Assembly (NCBI GenBank): GCA_022616075.1
Contig: JAKEFK010000076.1
Location: 1-37,768 of the forward strand
Origin: a bacterium
Lineage (GTDB): Bacteria > Acidobacteriota > HRBIN11 > JAKEFK01
Direction of reading: 5' to 3'
Length of the DNA: 37,768 nucleotides
Shown: positions 24,305 to 33,196 of the stretch, piece after piece
Position numbering within the stretch: the stretch's first letter is position 1
Layout: every line of letters begins with the position of its first letter
Made by a program: the position numbers and the translations under genes
The notes under the pieces: model-generated
Told to the model about the DNA's origin: nothing
Seen by the model: the letters and a program-made list of their open reading frames with translations, nothing else
The model's database searches: none

Positions 24305-25906
24305 TTAATAATCAACAAGAAATGTCCGGCAGTTATCTGTTTCATTCGTTTCGTCAATCAGATCCTGTGGATCAATGCAAACTGTAAAGCTGGCTCTGCT
24401 GGTTTTAGTCGTATCATTATCATGCCCAGAGATCGAAAAAATTTTTCTGATGCTGGTTTGCCCTGCATTCAGTGCATTGATGCTGCAGGGATTGCGACCG
24501 CATCCTTCGCCTGAATTCGGTGTTTGACACCCATCACTTTCGAACACTCGGGGCGCTCCGCAGCTGGCAGTCTTGTCTTGAAAGGGGGATGGTACTGACC
24601 TCAGTTCCACTGATGACGACGGGGCATTTCCCGATCCGCTGTTTCGAACTTTAACGTTTACCAGAATCCATATGGTTTCACCAGGCAGAGGAAACGAAGG
24701 AGTGCTGAACAACTCAGGATCTAATTCAGCAAATTCAAGATTGACCCCCTGCACTGTTGTTTGAAGCTGTCTTTCATTGTTTGTTTCATCTTTCTCTGCA
24801 ACCGCATTTGTAGGGTCAGCCTTGGCAGAGAAATTAAGCGGGGTCCCTCCAGGCGCATCCGCTCTTGCAACAATTCGAACAGACTTTTCCGTATCAGGCT
24901 GCATGGTTGCGGAATTGCAATAAACGTGTCCGCCTCCCGAATTGCAATTGTTAAAGGTACTATCTTCAAACCGTACAAATGTCGTCTGTTGCGGCAGAAC
25001 ACAGTGGGTTACTGCAGTAGCCGCTTTATCTCCAATATTTTTTACTTTCAATGTGTAAGAAAAAGAACTGGAGCTGCTTGCGGGAGTATTCGAAAGTTCG
25101 ACCGTAAAATCGGGTCTTTTCTGAACAGTTGTGGTGAGACTTGCGCTATTGTTATTTTCGTTGTTTCCTTCCGGAATCGCGTTGCCCGGATCAGCGACAA
25201 CATTGATCGTGAAGTCTTGCGAATCAGTTGAGAGCGTTTTAGGAGTTGCTAGAGTGAAATCGGCTACTCGTGATCCTCCGTTTGCCGGAAGCAACGTTGC
25301 TTCACAGAAAGCGATCGGGCCGATGGCTCCCGGGAGATTTATTTCGTTGCAGGTCACGCCTGCGCCACTGCCGGTTGGTGTTCCAAAACCATCCGGAAAG
25401 TTGACTCTTGCGATGACATTGCTTGCACCGGCCAGACCACTGTTTCTTATAGTCAGCCGATAGCGCACGGTGGAATCCATAACAGCAGGACCAGTGCTAG
25501 GTGATGTTTGTTGCAACGAAACCATAATGTCGGCCGCATTGGGTCCTTGTTCATTGCATTGAATGAGTGGGTTACTTCCCTGGTTTAATGCGAATATGAA
25601 TGGTTGTTCCACATTATCAGCGATGGTCCCACTTTGCACCTGTCCGTTAAATCCTGACTTTTGCGCTCGAATGCTGACATTTCCCGGAGGAACGTTCTGG
25701 AACGTAGTAACTCCATTGTTTCCTGTTTCCTGTCTTCGCACCGAGCCATCGGATGCTGTTAAACACACTTCGGCCTGGGGGAGTACCGGTACTCCTGATA
25801 TGTTCTGTCGTACTGTTACCTTCACACTTGACACAGCTTCCAGTAACAAGGGGAGACCCCAAGCATTGATCAGGAACGTGAAAAATAGAACCGTTCTGTT
25901 CTTCAT
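24305..25906 (-). CDS. Secreted CARDB/DUF11-type repeat protein, long paralogue
   Basis: A 533-residue protein with a signal peptide (about residues 1-24). Residues ~25-110 resemble a carboxypeptidase-regulatory-like (transthyretin-type) fold (GVTTFQNVPPGNVSIRAQKSGF). Three CARDB/DUF11-like beta-sandwich repeats then start near 135, 263 and 391. The first two end in the typical acidic pattern DPGNAIPEGNNENN and DPTNAVAEKDETNN, the last in DPQDLIDETNETDN. Cysteine pairs in the last repeat suggest disulfides. No anchor or sorting tail is seen, so it may be secreted or periplasmic. The ribosome site GGAGG is 5 nt before the ATG and overlaps the stop of the shorter paralogue, so they form an operon. 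The function is unknown; such domains usually serve in adhesion or scaffolding. Confidence 0.8.
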   Translation of the reverse strand: MKNRTVLFFTFLINAWGLPLLLEAVSSVKVTVRQNISGVPVLPQAEVCLTASDGSVRRQETGNNGVTTFQNVPPGNVSIRAQKSGFNGQVQSGTIADNVEQPFIFALNQGSNPLIQCNEQGPNAADIMVSLQQTSPSTGPAVMDSTVRYRLTIRNSGLAGASNVIARVNFPDGFGTPTGSGAGVTCNEINLPGAIGPIAFCEATLLPANGGSRVADFTLATPKTLSTDSQDFTINVVADPGNAIPEGNNENNNSASLTTTVQKRPDFTVELSNTPASSSSSFSYTLKVKNIGDKAATAVTHCVLPQQTTFVRFEDSTFNNCNSGGGHVYCNSATMQPDTEKSVRIVARADAPGGTPLNFSAKADPTNAVAEKDETNNERQLQTTVQGVNLEFAELDPELFSTPSFPLPGETIWILVNVKVRNSGSGNAPSSSVELRSVPSPFQDKTASCGAPRVFESDGCQTPNSGEGCGRNPCSINALNAGQTSIRKIFSISGHDNDTTKTSRASFTVCIDPQDLIDETNETDNCRTFLVDY

Positions 25907-25917
25907 AATCGCCTCCG

Positions 25918-27069
25918 TTATTGCGTCACGGTGCTAACAACAGCGTTGTTGTTAAACTCACGACTTTCAGCGATGGAATTATTCGGGTCAATCGTTAGAG
26001 TGAAAATCATCTGGCGATTCCGGGGCGTCGAATCTCTTGGTCTTGCAATCACACGAACCGCTTTTATTTCTCCCGGCTGAATGTTCGCCTGGCAATCCAC
26101 AAATTGACCACTGTTGTTACAGTTTGAAAATGTGTTGTTCTCGGCACGGACAAATTCTGCTTCTGGCGGCAAAGTGGCTCTTACAACGACATTCGGTGCT
26201 TCAACGCTTCCCAGATTTCTGGCTCTAACCTGGTACGTATATTCCCTTTTCAGAGCAACTTGCGTGTCTGATCCGGAGACATCGGGAGCGAGATCCGGCG
26301 CGTTGTTTACATGTGTTTTTAAACTTGAATGGTTGTTCGCTTCGTTTCCTTCAATGACCGTGTTGTCCGGATCCGCGAAAGCTTGAAGCGAAAAAATTTG
26401 TGGATTTCCGGAAACATTCGAAGGCGTCACCAACTTGATGTTCACAGCGGCGTTTGATGCGGGACCTAGTGTTGAAACGGTGCATCTAACTCTCACGGAT
26501 GTACCGCCGGTTCCTCCGGTTGCCCCACAGGTCAAATTGAACGATGGATTTTGAGTCTGGTTAAATTGAAATCCGGGCGGAAGATCAATCCTTGTGATCA
26601 CGGTGGGAGTGCTGCTCTGGCCGATATTATCGATGGTCAAACGATAATCTACGATTGACGCTGTGGGGACTGGGTTCGCAGTTATTTGTTGAAATGTCAC
26701 GGTTACATCTCGCGGCCCCACTACATTGCAAGGCAAAGGAGGGGAGTTTCCTTCAGTCAGCGCTAACACCACGCGATATTCGGTATTCGGTTTAACAAAT
26801 GCATCGATAGAAAATGGATTGAATCCGGTTTTATGTGCCCGCACCGTGAAATTTCCCGGAACAACATTCTGGAATGTTGTTATCCCACCATCACCTGTTT
26901 GTTGTGACAGCACAGATCCATCAGCCGCCAACAAACAAACATCTGCGTCCTGAACGTTCGCAAAGGATGCATTGTTTTCCCTGACGATTGCTCTTACGCT
27001 CGATGCATGTAAAACACTGTTGAACACTATGATTATTGAAACGAGAAGGATTAGCGTTCGAAATTTCAT
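25918..27069 (-). CDS. Secreted CARDB/DUF11-type repeat protein, short paralogue
   Basis: A 383-residue protein with a signal peptide (about 1-22). It has the same regulatory-like N-domain as its neighbour (GITTFQNVVPGNFTVRAHKTGF) and then two CARDB/DUF11-like repeats ending DPDNTVIEGNEANN and DPNNSIAESREFNN. It is clearly a tandem duplicate of the gene at 24305-25906, lacking the third repeat. The ATG has GAGG 8 nt upstream. It is the first gene of the pair and is divergent from the response-regulator gene; the 206-nt region between (27070-27275) must hold both promoters, but I could not fix convincing boxes. Confidence 0.8.
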   Translation of the reverse strand: MKFRTLILLVSIIIVFNSVLHASSVRAIVRENNASFANVQDADVCLLAADGSVLSQQTGDGGITTFQNVVPGNFTVRAHKTGFNPFSIDAFVKPNTEYRVVLALTEGNSPPLPCNVVGPRDVTVTFQQITANPVPTASIVDYRLTIDNIGQSSTPTVITRIDLPPGFQFNQTQNPSFNLTCGATGGTGGTSVRVRCTVSTLGPASNAAVNIKLVTPSNVSGNPQIFSLQAFADPDNTVIEGNEANNHSSLKTHVNNAPDLAPDVSGSDTQVALKREYTYQVRARNLGSVEAPNVVVRATLPPEAEFVRAENNTFSNCNNSGQFVDCQANIQPGEIKAVRVIARPRDSTPRNRQMIFTLTIDPNNSIAESREFNNNAVVSTVTQ

Positions 27070-27275
27070 TGTTTTACCTCGCGGTTCATTAAGAAATCTT
27101 AGAATCAGGAGACGAGACCGGGATGCGACTTTAGTCCCAAATTCATGCAGAACTTTAGTAGGGTTCGATCTTCCGCAACCAAAATGTCAGGAGGGTCGAT
27201 AATCTATTTGTAGCTGTGGCCAGCATGAATTTGACAGGAGCACCCCAATGCGCGGAAGATAGGAAAAACAGACAC

Positions 27276-27908
27276 ATGGGACAGGGAGATAAAATTCGGA
27301 TTGCGGTTATCGATGATCATCCTTTAATCCGCGAAGGGTTGATGGCGCTTGTCTCCACTCAACCGGATATGATTGTGGTTGCAGATGCCTCAGACGGTAC
27401 TGATGCGTTGGATATGTACCGAAAACATCGGCCGGATGTGGTTCTCATGGATCTTGCCATGCCAAAGGTTGGCGGAGTGGAAGCAACGGTTCAACTCTGC
27501 AAAGAATTTCCGAACGCGCGTATCGTCGTTCTTACCATTCGTACGGGCGATGAGGATATTCACCGGGCCTTGCAAGCGGGCGCTAAGGGGTACTTATTAA
27601 AGGAAACTTCCAGCCGCCAGTTATTCGACGCCATTCGTCTGGTGCATTCAGGCCACCGCTTCATTCCACCCGATGTTGCAATGCAATTGGCCGAACGTCC
27701 CTTCGCTTCGGAGCTGACTTTGCGCGAGTTAGAGATTTTAAAACACATGCTTCTTGGCAAAATCAACAAAGAGATAGCCGATGCGCTCTCCATCTCAGAA
27801 TCTACGGTCAAAGGACACATCACGAATATCCTGATGAAGCTCAATGCATCCGATCGAACGGAAGCGGTAACAAAGGCGCTTAAGCGGGGCATCGTGCACC
27901 TGGATTAA
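27276..27908 (+). CDS. NarL/LuxR-family response regulator
   Basis: A 210-residue two-domain regulator. The receiver domain has acidic residues D13 and D14, phosphorylation site D59 (VVLMDLAMP) and the conserved lysine in KGYLLK. A LuxR-type helix-turn-helix follows (LTLRELEILKHMLLGKINKEIADALSIS at about 145-172, then STVKGHITNILMKL). The start at 27276 (MGQGDKIRIAVIDDHP) fits the family; a GTG at 27216 would add 20 unrelated residues. The histidine kinase starts 67 nt after its stop on the same strand, so the two form a cognate pair. Confidence 0.95.
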   Translation: MGQGDKIRIAVIDDHPLIREGLMALVSTQPDMIVVADASDGTDALDMYRKHRPDVVLMDLAMPKVGGVEATVQLCKEFPNARIVVLTIRTGDEDIHRALQAGAKGYLLKETSSRQLFDAIRLVHSGHRFIPPDVAMQLAERPFASELTLRELEILKHMLLGKINKEIADALSISESTVKGHITNILMKLNASDRTEAVTKALKRGIVHLD

Positions 27909-27974
27909 TTTCGCCGTTCTGGTAGACAGCCTGGGTTCTCGGAGTCGACGGTTAGATGGAATTGTAATTGAAGT

Positions 27975-30911
27975 ATGTTATCCAAAATTCTCTGTTGCTT
28001 TTTCTATTTGGCCCTTCCAGTTCTTTCCTTTGCGCTGAATCCTGATCGCGCAATCACACAATATGTTTATCGTACATGGGATATGGATGATGGTCTTCCG
28101 AGCACCACAATTTATTCAATTGTTCAGACGCGTGATGGCTACTTGTGGATAGCAACCAGTAATGGCCTGGTGAGATTTGATGGGGTCAAATTTACCGTAT
28201 TCGATATGACCAATACGAAAGAAATACAGTTCCCGGAAATGATGTGGCTTCTGGAAGCTTCTGATGGGACTTTATGGATCGCATGCTATTGGGGAGGGCT
28301 GATTTCCTACAAAGATGGGAAGTTTCGCAAATATGGAAAGGCTGATGGTCTTTCCGATGAGCGGCCTGTTCATATTTATCAGGATAAATCGGATAGCTTG
28401 TGGATCGGTACTCCGAACGGACTGTTTCAATTGAAAAATGGGAAATTTAAGAAGTATTGGAAAGAGGAAGGTCTTCCGGGAAATGTTGTTTGGTCTGCGT
28501 TGGAAGATCGTTCTGGAAAATTTTGGGTTGGAACCGTTGGTGGGGGGTTATATCAATTCAATCATGGACGCTTTTCAAAATTTTTTGGAATTGAAGAAAA
28601 GGATATTTTTTGTTTACTGCAGGATCGCAAGGGAGACATTTGGGTGGGTTCCGATTCAGCCTTATATCGAATTCGAAATGATCATGTGACTACTTACAAG
28701 GCTCCCGAACATTTAGCTGGAGACGGCACGCCCATTCTTCTTCAAGATCGTGATGACAATCTCTGGATTGGAACCGATAGAGGCCTGACTCGTTTCCGCA
28801 ATGAAGTATTTGAAAGCTTTACACCTCAACAGGGATTTATAGGTAACCAGGTTCCCGCGCTTTGCGAAGATCGCGAAGGCAATCTTTGGGTTGGCACAGC
28901 GGACAGAGGAATAGCTCGTCTCAGCAATGGCAAATTTGTTACTTTTTCAAAAGCTGAAGGATTGGAAGACGATGATGTCACTTCGTTGTTTGAAGCCAAA
29001 AATGAAGACATTTTAATTGGTACTCGCTCCGGAATGAGCCGTCTTCGGAATCGTCAAGTGGAGAACTTTCCGCTATCTCCGCTTTCCTCACATAGAGGCG
29101 TGCGATCTGTAGTAGAGGATTCTACAGGAACAATTTGGATCGGTTCCGCAGGATTTGGATTACATGTTTTAAAAGAGAAAAGCATCGTGCCATTTTCGAA
29201 AACTCAAAAGCTTTTAGGCGATAGTATTCGTTCCATGTACGAAGATCGTTCCGGATCAATGTGGATCGGAAATTTCGGACAGGGTGTGAATTACATGGAG
29301 AATGGAACGATCAAAGAAAAGTTCACAGTGAAAGAAGGACTGTCCACTTCCTATGTAAGTAATTTTCGTAAGGCAAAAGATGGAAGTCTTCTCATCACCA
29401 CTGAAGATGGAGGCATCAATCGTTATAAAGATGGCAAATTTTCCATCATGATTTCACAAGACATGCTCCAACACCAGGTAATCACAATGTATATTGACGG
29501 CGATGATGTTCTATGGATGGGAACTCTGGGGGGAGGATTGAAACGATTTCAGAATGGAAAGTTGGTTTCTATTCGAAGAATTCATGGATTATATGAAGAC
29601 AATGTTGGCGATATCCTGGAAGATTCCAAACATAATTTTTGGATCAGCACTCCGAAAGGAATTTTCAAAGTAAATAAAAAAGATCTAAATGATTTTGCCG
29701 CAGGAAAAATTTCCTCAGTTCGGTCTACCGCTTTCGGAAAATCCGATGGAATGAAAAGCATTGAATTCGCGTGCGGCAATCAACCGGCAGCCATGAAATC
29801 AAGAAATGGAAAACTCTGGTTTCCATCTGCAAGAGGCGCAGTCATGATTGATCCCGAGCAATTGGACACCAATACGATTGCTCCTCCGGTTCATATTGAA
29901 GAAATTTTTGTGGACGGCCTTAAATTGGATGCCGGTACTGGTAAAAAAGCAGAACTGGCTCCTGGAAAAGAAAAGTTTGAATTTCACTACACTGCATTAA
30001 GTCTGGTAGCTCCCGATAAGGTGTTCTTCAAATACAAATTGGAAGGATACGACAAACAATGGGTGGATGCAGGTACACGAAGGGTTGCTTATTACACTCA
30101 CATTCCACATGGAAATTATGTGTTTCGCGTAATCGCCTCTAATAATGATGGTTTGTGGAACGAATCCGGAGCTAAGATCAGCTTTTATTTAAGACCTTAC
30201 TTTTATCAGACTGCTTGGTTTTATGCGCTTTGTGGCGTGATTTTCATTTTTGTAGCTGTTTCCTATCATCAGCACCGCATTCAGAAGGTCAGTGCGGAGT
30301 TTAAAGCAGTGATTGAAGAAAGGGCGCGGATTGCTCGCGAAATTCACGATGGTCTGGCACAGGGAGTGGCTGGTGTGGTGCTGCAATTGGAAACAGCGCA
30401 ATCATCATCGGAAGAAAACTCAATAAAGCACGTGGACCGCGCTCTGCAACTAGCACGTCAAAGTGTACGGGAGGTTCGCCGTGCAATCGGAGATTTACGG
30501 CCGTTATCATTGGCTCCAGCAGATTTTCCCGAAGCCATTCGTAGCATGGTAAGTCAGCAGCTTCAAGATACGAATCTTGCATTTCGTTTTGATGTAAGCG
30601 GCAGTCCTGTTCCTTTATCTGAAAACATTCAGGCTGAAGTATTACGCATTTGTCAGGAATCGGTTCAAAACACAATCAAACACGGTAGAGCACAAAATCT
30701 GAGCGTCAAAATTAACTACGAACCAACATCTGTCAATTTGTCTGTTATAGATGATGGCTGCGGTTTTAACGTTCAGTCAGCGTCCAGTAATGGTCATTAT
30801 GGATTAGCCGGGATGCGTGAGCGGGCTGCACGGATGGGCGCGCAATGTTCTATTCGAAGTAGTTCCGGACAAGGTACATTCGTCGAAATCAACTTGCAGA
30901 ATTTGAGTTGA
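27975..30911 (+). CDS. Sensor histidine kinase with Reg_prop beta-propeller sensor (HisKA_3 type)
   Basis: A 978-residue membrane kinase. A signal peptide (about 1-21) leads to roughly a dozen two-component propeller (Reg_prop) repeats with LWIGT or FWVGT motifs, from ~30 to 600. A Y_Y_Y domain lies at about 660-740, one membrane segment at about 747-763, then a dimerisation helix with phospho-acceptor H791 (EIHDGLAQG). The HATPase domain contains ESVQNTIKHG, DDGCGF and GLAGMRERA. HisKA_3 kinases pair with NarL-type regulators, which agrees with the gene just upstream. Kinases of this layout sense polysaccharides in Bacteroidetes and are numerous in Acidobacteria; the ligand here is unknown. 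The divergent secreted proteins are plausible targets. Confidence 0.93.
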   Translation: MLSKILCCFFYLALPVLSFALNPDRAITQYVYRTWDMDDGLPSTTIYSIVQTRDGYLWIATSNGLVRFDGVKFTVFDMTNTKEIQFPEMMWLLEASDGTLWIACYWGGLISYKDGKFRKYGKADGLSDERPVHIYQDKSDSLWIGTPNGLFQLKNGKFKKYWKEEGLPGNVVWSALEDRSGKFWVGTVGGGLYQFNHGRFSKFFGIEEKDIFCLLQDRKGDIWVGSDSALYRIRNDHVTTYKAPEHLAGDGTPILLQDRDDNLWIGTDRGLTRFRNEVFESFTPQQGFIGNQVPALCEDREGNLWVGTADRGIARLSNGKFVTFSKAEGLEDDDVTSLFEAKNEDILIGTRSGMSRLRNRQVENFPLSPLSSHRGVRSVVEDSTGTIWIGSAGFGLHVLKEKSIVPFSKTQKLLGDSIRSMYEDRSGSMWIGNFGQGVNYMENGTIKEKFTVKEGLSTSYVSNFRKAKDGSLLITTEDGGINRYKDGKFSIMISQDMLQHQVITMYIDGDDVLWMGTLGGGLKRFQNGKLVSIRRIHGLYEDNVGDILEDSKHNFWISTPKGIFKVNKKDLNDFAAGKISSVRSTAFGKSDGMKSIEFACGNQPAAMKSRNGKLWFPSARGAVMIDPEQLDTNTIAPPVHIEEIFVDGLKLDAGTGKKAELAPGKEKFEFHYTALSLVAPDKVFFKYKLEGYDKQWVDAGTRRVAYYTHIPHGNYVFRVIASNNDGLWNESGAKISFYLRPYFYQTAWFYALCGVIFIFVAVSYHQHRIQKVSAEFKAVIEERARIAREIHDGLAQGVAGVVLQLETAQSSSEENSIKHVDRALQLARQSVREVRRAIGDLRPLSLAPADFPEAIRSMVSQQLQDTNLAFRFDVSGSPVPLSENIQAEVLRICQESVQNTIKHGRAQNLSVKINYEPTSVNLSVIDDGCGFNVQSASSNGHYGLAGMRERAARMGAQCSIRSSSGQGTFVEINLQNLS

Positions 30912-30919
30912 TACTCACA

Positions 30920-31010
30920 CCAGCGAAAATGCTGGTAGGGGCGGGGCTTGTCCCCGCCCGCATCTTCGAGATTACAAATCTCTAGGGCGACCACAAGGGT
31001 CGCCCCTACC
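30920..31010. repeat. Composite palindromic repeat (family D)
   Basis: An outer inverted repeat, GGTAGGGGCG at 30934-30943 and CGCCCCTACC at 31001-31010, encloses two inner hairpins: GGGCGGGG/CCCCGCCC, and AGGGCGACC with its complement. A small CCAGC/GCTGG stem (30920-30935) precedes it. It starts 8 bases after the histidine kinase stop and may end that transcript. Confidence 0.8.
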
Positions 31011-31023
31011 ACCTTATTCAACA

Positions 31024-31047
31024 GCGGCAATACTAAAGTATTGCCGC
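31024..31047. repeat. Near-perfect 24-bp palindrome
   Basis: GCGGCAATACT at 31024-31034 pairs with AGTATTGCCGC at 31037-31047 around two A residues. It is too tight a loop for a simple RNA hairpin but is a perfect two-fold site, so it is either another REP-like repeat or a protein-binding site. It lies 66 bases before the next start codon. Confidence 0.75.
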
Positions 31048-31112
31048 GAATCAATACTTTCTTCTCGTGTGCAACTCCATCCTGCGTTCTACGATTTCTG
31101 TGGGAGGAAACA

Positions 31113-33185
31113 ATGAAGCGATGGATTTTCAAGATTTTTTGTTATGTCGCTGTCCTATTGTTTGCGCACGTCTGTATTGCCGATGAAATTTCACTCACAG
31201 CAAATTTTCTCGCAAAGGGATGGATCTCGCGCAATGAAACTCTTGAACTTCAGATGAGTAGACCGTTGAATCCATCGGATGGAAGACTGGCTGTTTTCAT
31301 CGGCACGACAGATATGACGAATCTTTTCGAAACAAATGGAACATCGTTGAAATACATCCCCCAGATATTGCCTCTGCCGGCCGGTGAAAAAGAGGTGATT
31401 GTTTATCGCGTAACAAGTGAGCAACAGTGGATTGAAGTCGGGCGATTTCCCATCAAGGTGCTCACTCGCGGAGGATTTGAAAAGGCGACATTTACACCTA
31501 AGATCGATCTGAATAATAAAGGCCAGCTGGATGAAAACCACGATCCAGCAACGAATGCCCCTCCCAGATCAACTTATCAGGATTTCGGAATGCAATCGAA
31601 TTTTCAATCGGAGTTTGTGCGTGGTGATTTCACTTTGACCGGGCAAGCCAATGTTATTGGCACCAGTTATGAAAACGAAGCACTGCGGTTTGCGACAGAA
31701 GGAAAGGATGCTCCGCTGATCGATCTTTCCAGCTATGTGATTTCCTTGCAAAAGGGTCCGGCCGGCATTTCACTGGGTCACGTTTCTTTCGGTTCCAATC
31801 CCCATTTAATCAATTCTTTCAGTAGCAGAGGAATTTCCGGGATCTACAGATTCGGGAAGGCAGCAGATTTATCCATGGCAGCTATCAATGGAACGAGCAT
31901 CGTAGGTTGGGACAATTTTGTAGGACTGAACTCGCGTAAGCATCAGATTCTCAGTGCAACATTCGGGCTTGAACTGAACCGGTCGCGGCCAGGCGGCTTT
32001 CGTGTGGAAGCGTCCATTTTGGACGGATCAGTCCTTCCACTGACCAATTTCAATCAAAACGTAGTCAATGATGCTGAAGAAAGTCGCGGCGCCGCCCTGC
32101 GGGTTCAATTCAGTGATGCCAGTCAAAGGTTACGGTTGGAAGGAGGATACACAAGAAGTAAATTCATCAATCCAAACGATCCGTTACTAAGCCAGGGTGT
32201 AAATCTTGTGCCTGTGCGCGAAGAAGATAAAGATGCCCGCTATCTTGATCTTAGTTACGGTATCCTTCAGAACAAAGTACTTAAGGGCAGCAAGACGGCC
32301 AATTTTACTCTGACTTACCGGCATGAAAGAGCGGAACCCTTCTTCAAAAGTGTAGCGGCATTCGTTCAGGCGGACCGGATGCAAAACGTATTTGAAGTGC
32401 AGGGAACTTTCGCTGATATCTCGATTCAGATCAACCATTCACGAAGTCAAGATAACCTTGATGATGTTCCTTCCATTCTGAAAACGCTGACACGTGGAAA
32501 TACGATAAGTCTGGGCTTTCCTCTGCAAACCCTGTTTGGAGGTCCGGGTGGACAGGGACCGAATCCCTGGTGGCCTGCAGTGACGTACGCTTACAACCGC
32601 ACACATCAATTCGGTGATTCGCTTCCGGTCAACAGCGATTTTGCAGTAACCCACGTGCCGGACCAGATCAGCGGCAATCATAGCGCTTCAGCAGATTGGC
32701 AACTGACCAGGTGGCGCTTTGGTTACCGGTTGGGCCAATCTTCCCACGATAACCGTCAAACGGGCAGAGAAAATGCGGATCTAAGAAATCTCATCCATAC
32801 TTTCACGCTCGGCCTCAATCCGAAGACAAGACTTTCTATGAACTTCGATGTGAATCTTGAGCGTGCCAAGAATAATGAATCCGGGCGACTGGATCTAACT
32901 CGCAGATTCGGTCTCAATTTAAACTGGCAAGCAACCGATCGCTTTGCTGTCAGCTCCATCCTCAATACCACGAGGGCTCATGATGAAGCGGACACGAGCA
33001 AGAACAAAAGTTACGGAATCAATCTCGAAACGTCGTACCGGTTTGGCATCTTCAAAGCATCTCAGGGACAGCTCTATCTACGCTACGCAAATCAGGTTGG
33101 TGAAACCAACGATCAGATTTTTGGAATTAATCAGCGGCTGGAAGGTTGGACCATAACCAGCGGCGTGAACTTCAGCCTGCTTTAG
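31113..33185 (+). CDS. Probable outer-membrane beta-barrel protein
   Basis: A 690-residue protein with a signal peptide (about 1-25, ending CIADE). An Ig-like domain of about 100 residues follows (AVFIGTTDMTNLFE, then a strand-rich part ending FPIKVL). The remaining ~500 residues alternate polar and aromatic positions in the style of a large beta-barrel (repeated RLEGGYTRSKF, LSYGILQNK, FRVEASILDGS-type strands), closing in GVNFSLL. No TonB plug is visible. The start at 31113 has GGAGG 6 nt upstream; an upstream frame from 30948 runs through repeats and is rejected. The next gene starts 11 nt after its stop, so the two are co-transcribed. It may be a porin or a surface-export channel; the role is unknown. 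Confidence 0.7.
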   Translation: MKRWIFKIFCYVAVLLFAHVCIADEISLTANFLAKGWISRNETLELQMSRPLNPSDGRLAVFIGTTDMTNLFETNGTSLKYIPQILPLPAGEKEVIVYRVTSEQQWIEVGRFPIKVLTRGGFEKATFTPKIDLNNKGQLDENHDPATNAPPRSTYQDFGMQSNFQSEFVRGDFTLTGQANVIGTSYENEALRFATEGKDAPLIDLSSYVISLQKGPAGISLGHVSFGSNPHLINSFSSRGISGIYRFGKAADLSMAAINGTSIVGWDNFVGLNSRKHQILSATFGLELNRSRPGGFRVEASILDGSVLPLTNFNQNVVNDAEESRGAALRVQFSDASQRLRLEGGYTRSKFINPNDPLLSQGVNLVPVREEDKDARYLDLSYGILQNKVLKGSKTANFTLTYRHERAEPFFKSVAAFVQADRMQNVFEVQGTFADISIQINHSRSQDNLDDVPSILKTLTRGNTISLGFPLQTLFGGPGGQGPNPWWPAVTYAYNRTHQFGDSLPVNSDFAVTHVPDQISGNHSASADWQLTRWRFGYRLGQSSHDNRQTGRENADLRNLIHTFTLGLNPKTRLSMNFDVNLERAKNNESGRLDLTRRFGLNLNWQATDRFAVSSILNTTRAHDEADTSKNKSYGINLETSYRFGIFKASQGQLYLRYANQVGETNDQIFGINQRLEGWTITSGVNFSLL

Positions 33186-33196
33186 GAGAGATAACC

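Noticed and set aside
30948-31112. A 55-residue N-terminal extension of the barrel protein
   Set aside because: It is the translation of palindromic repeats; a proper ribosome site and signal peptide begin at 31113.
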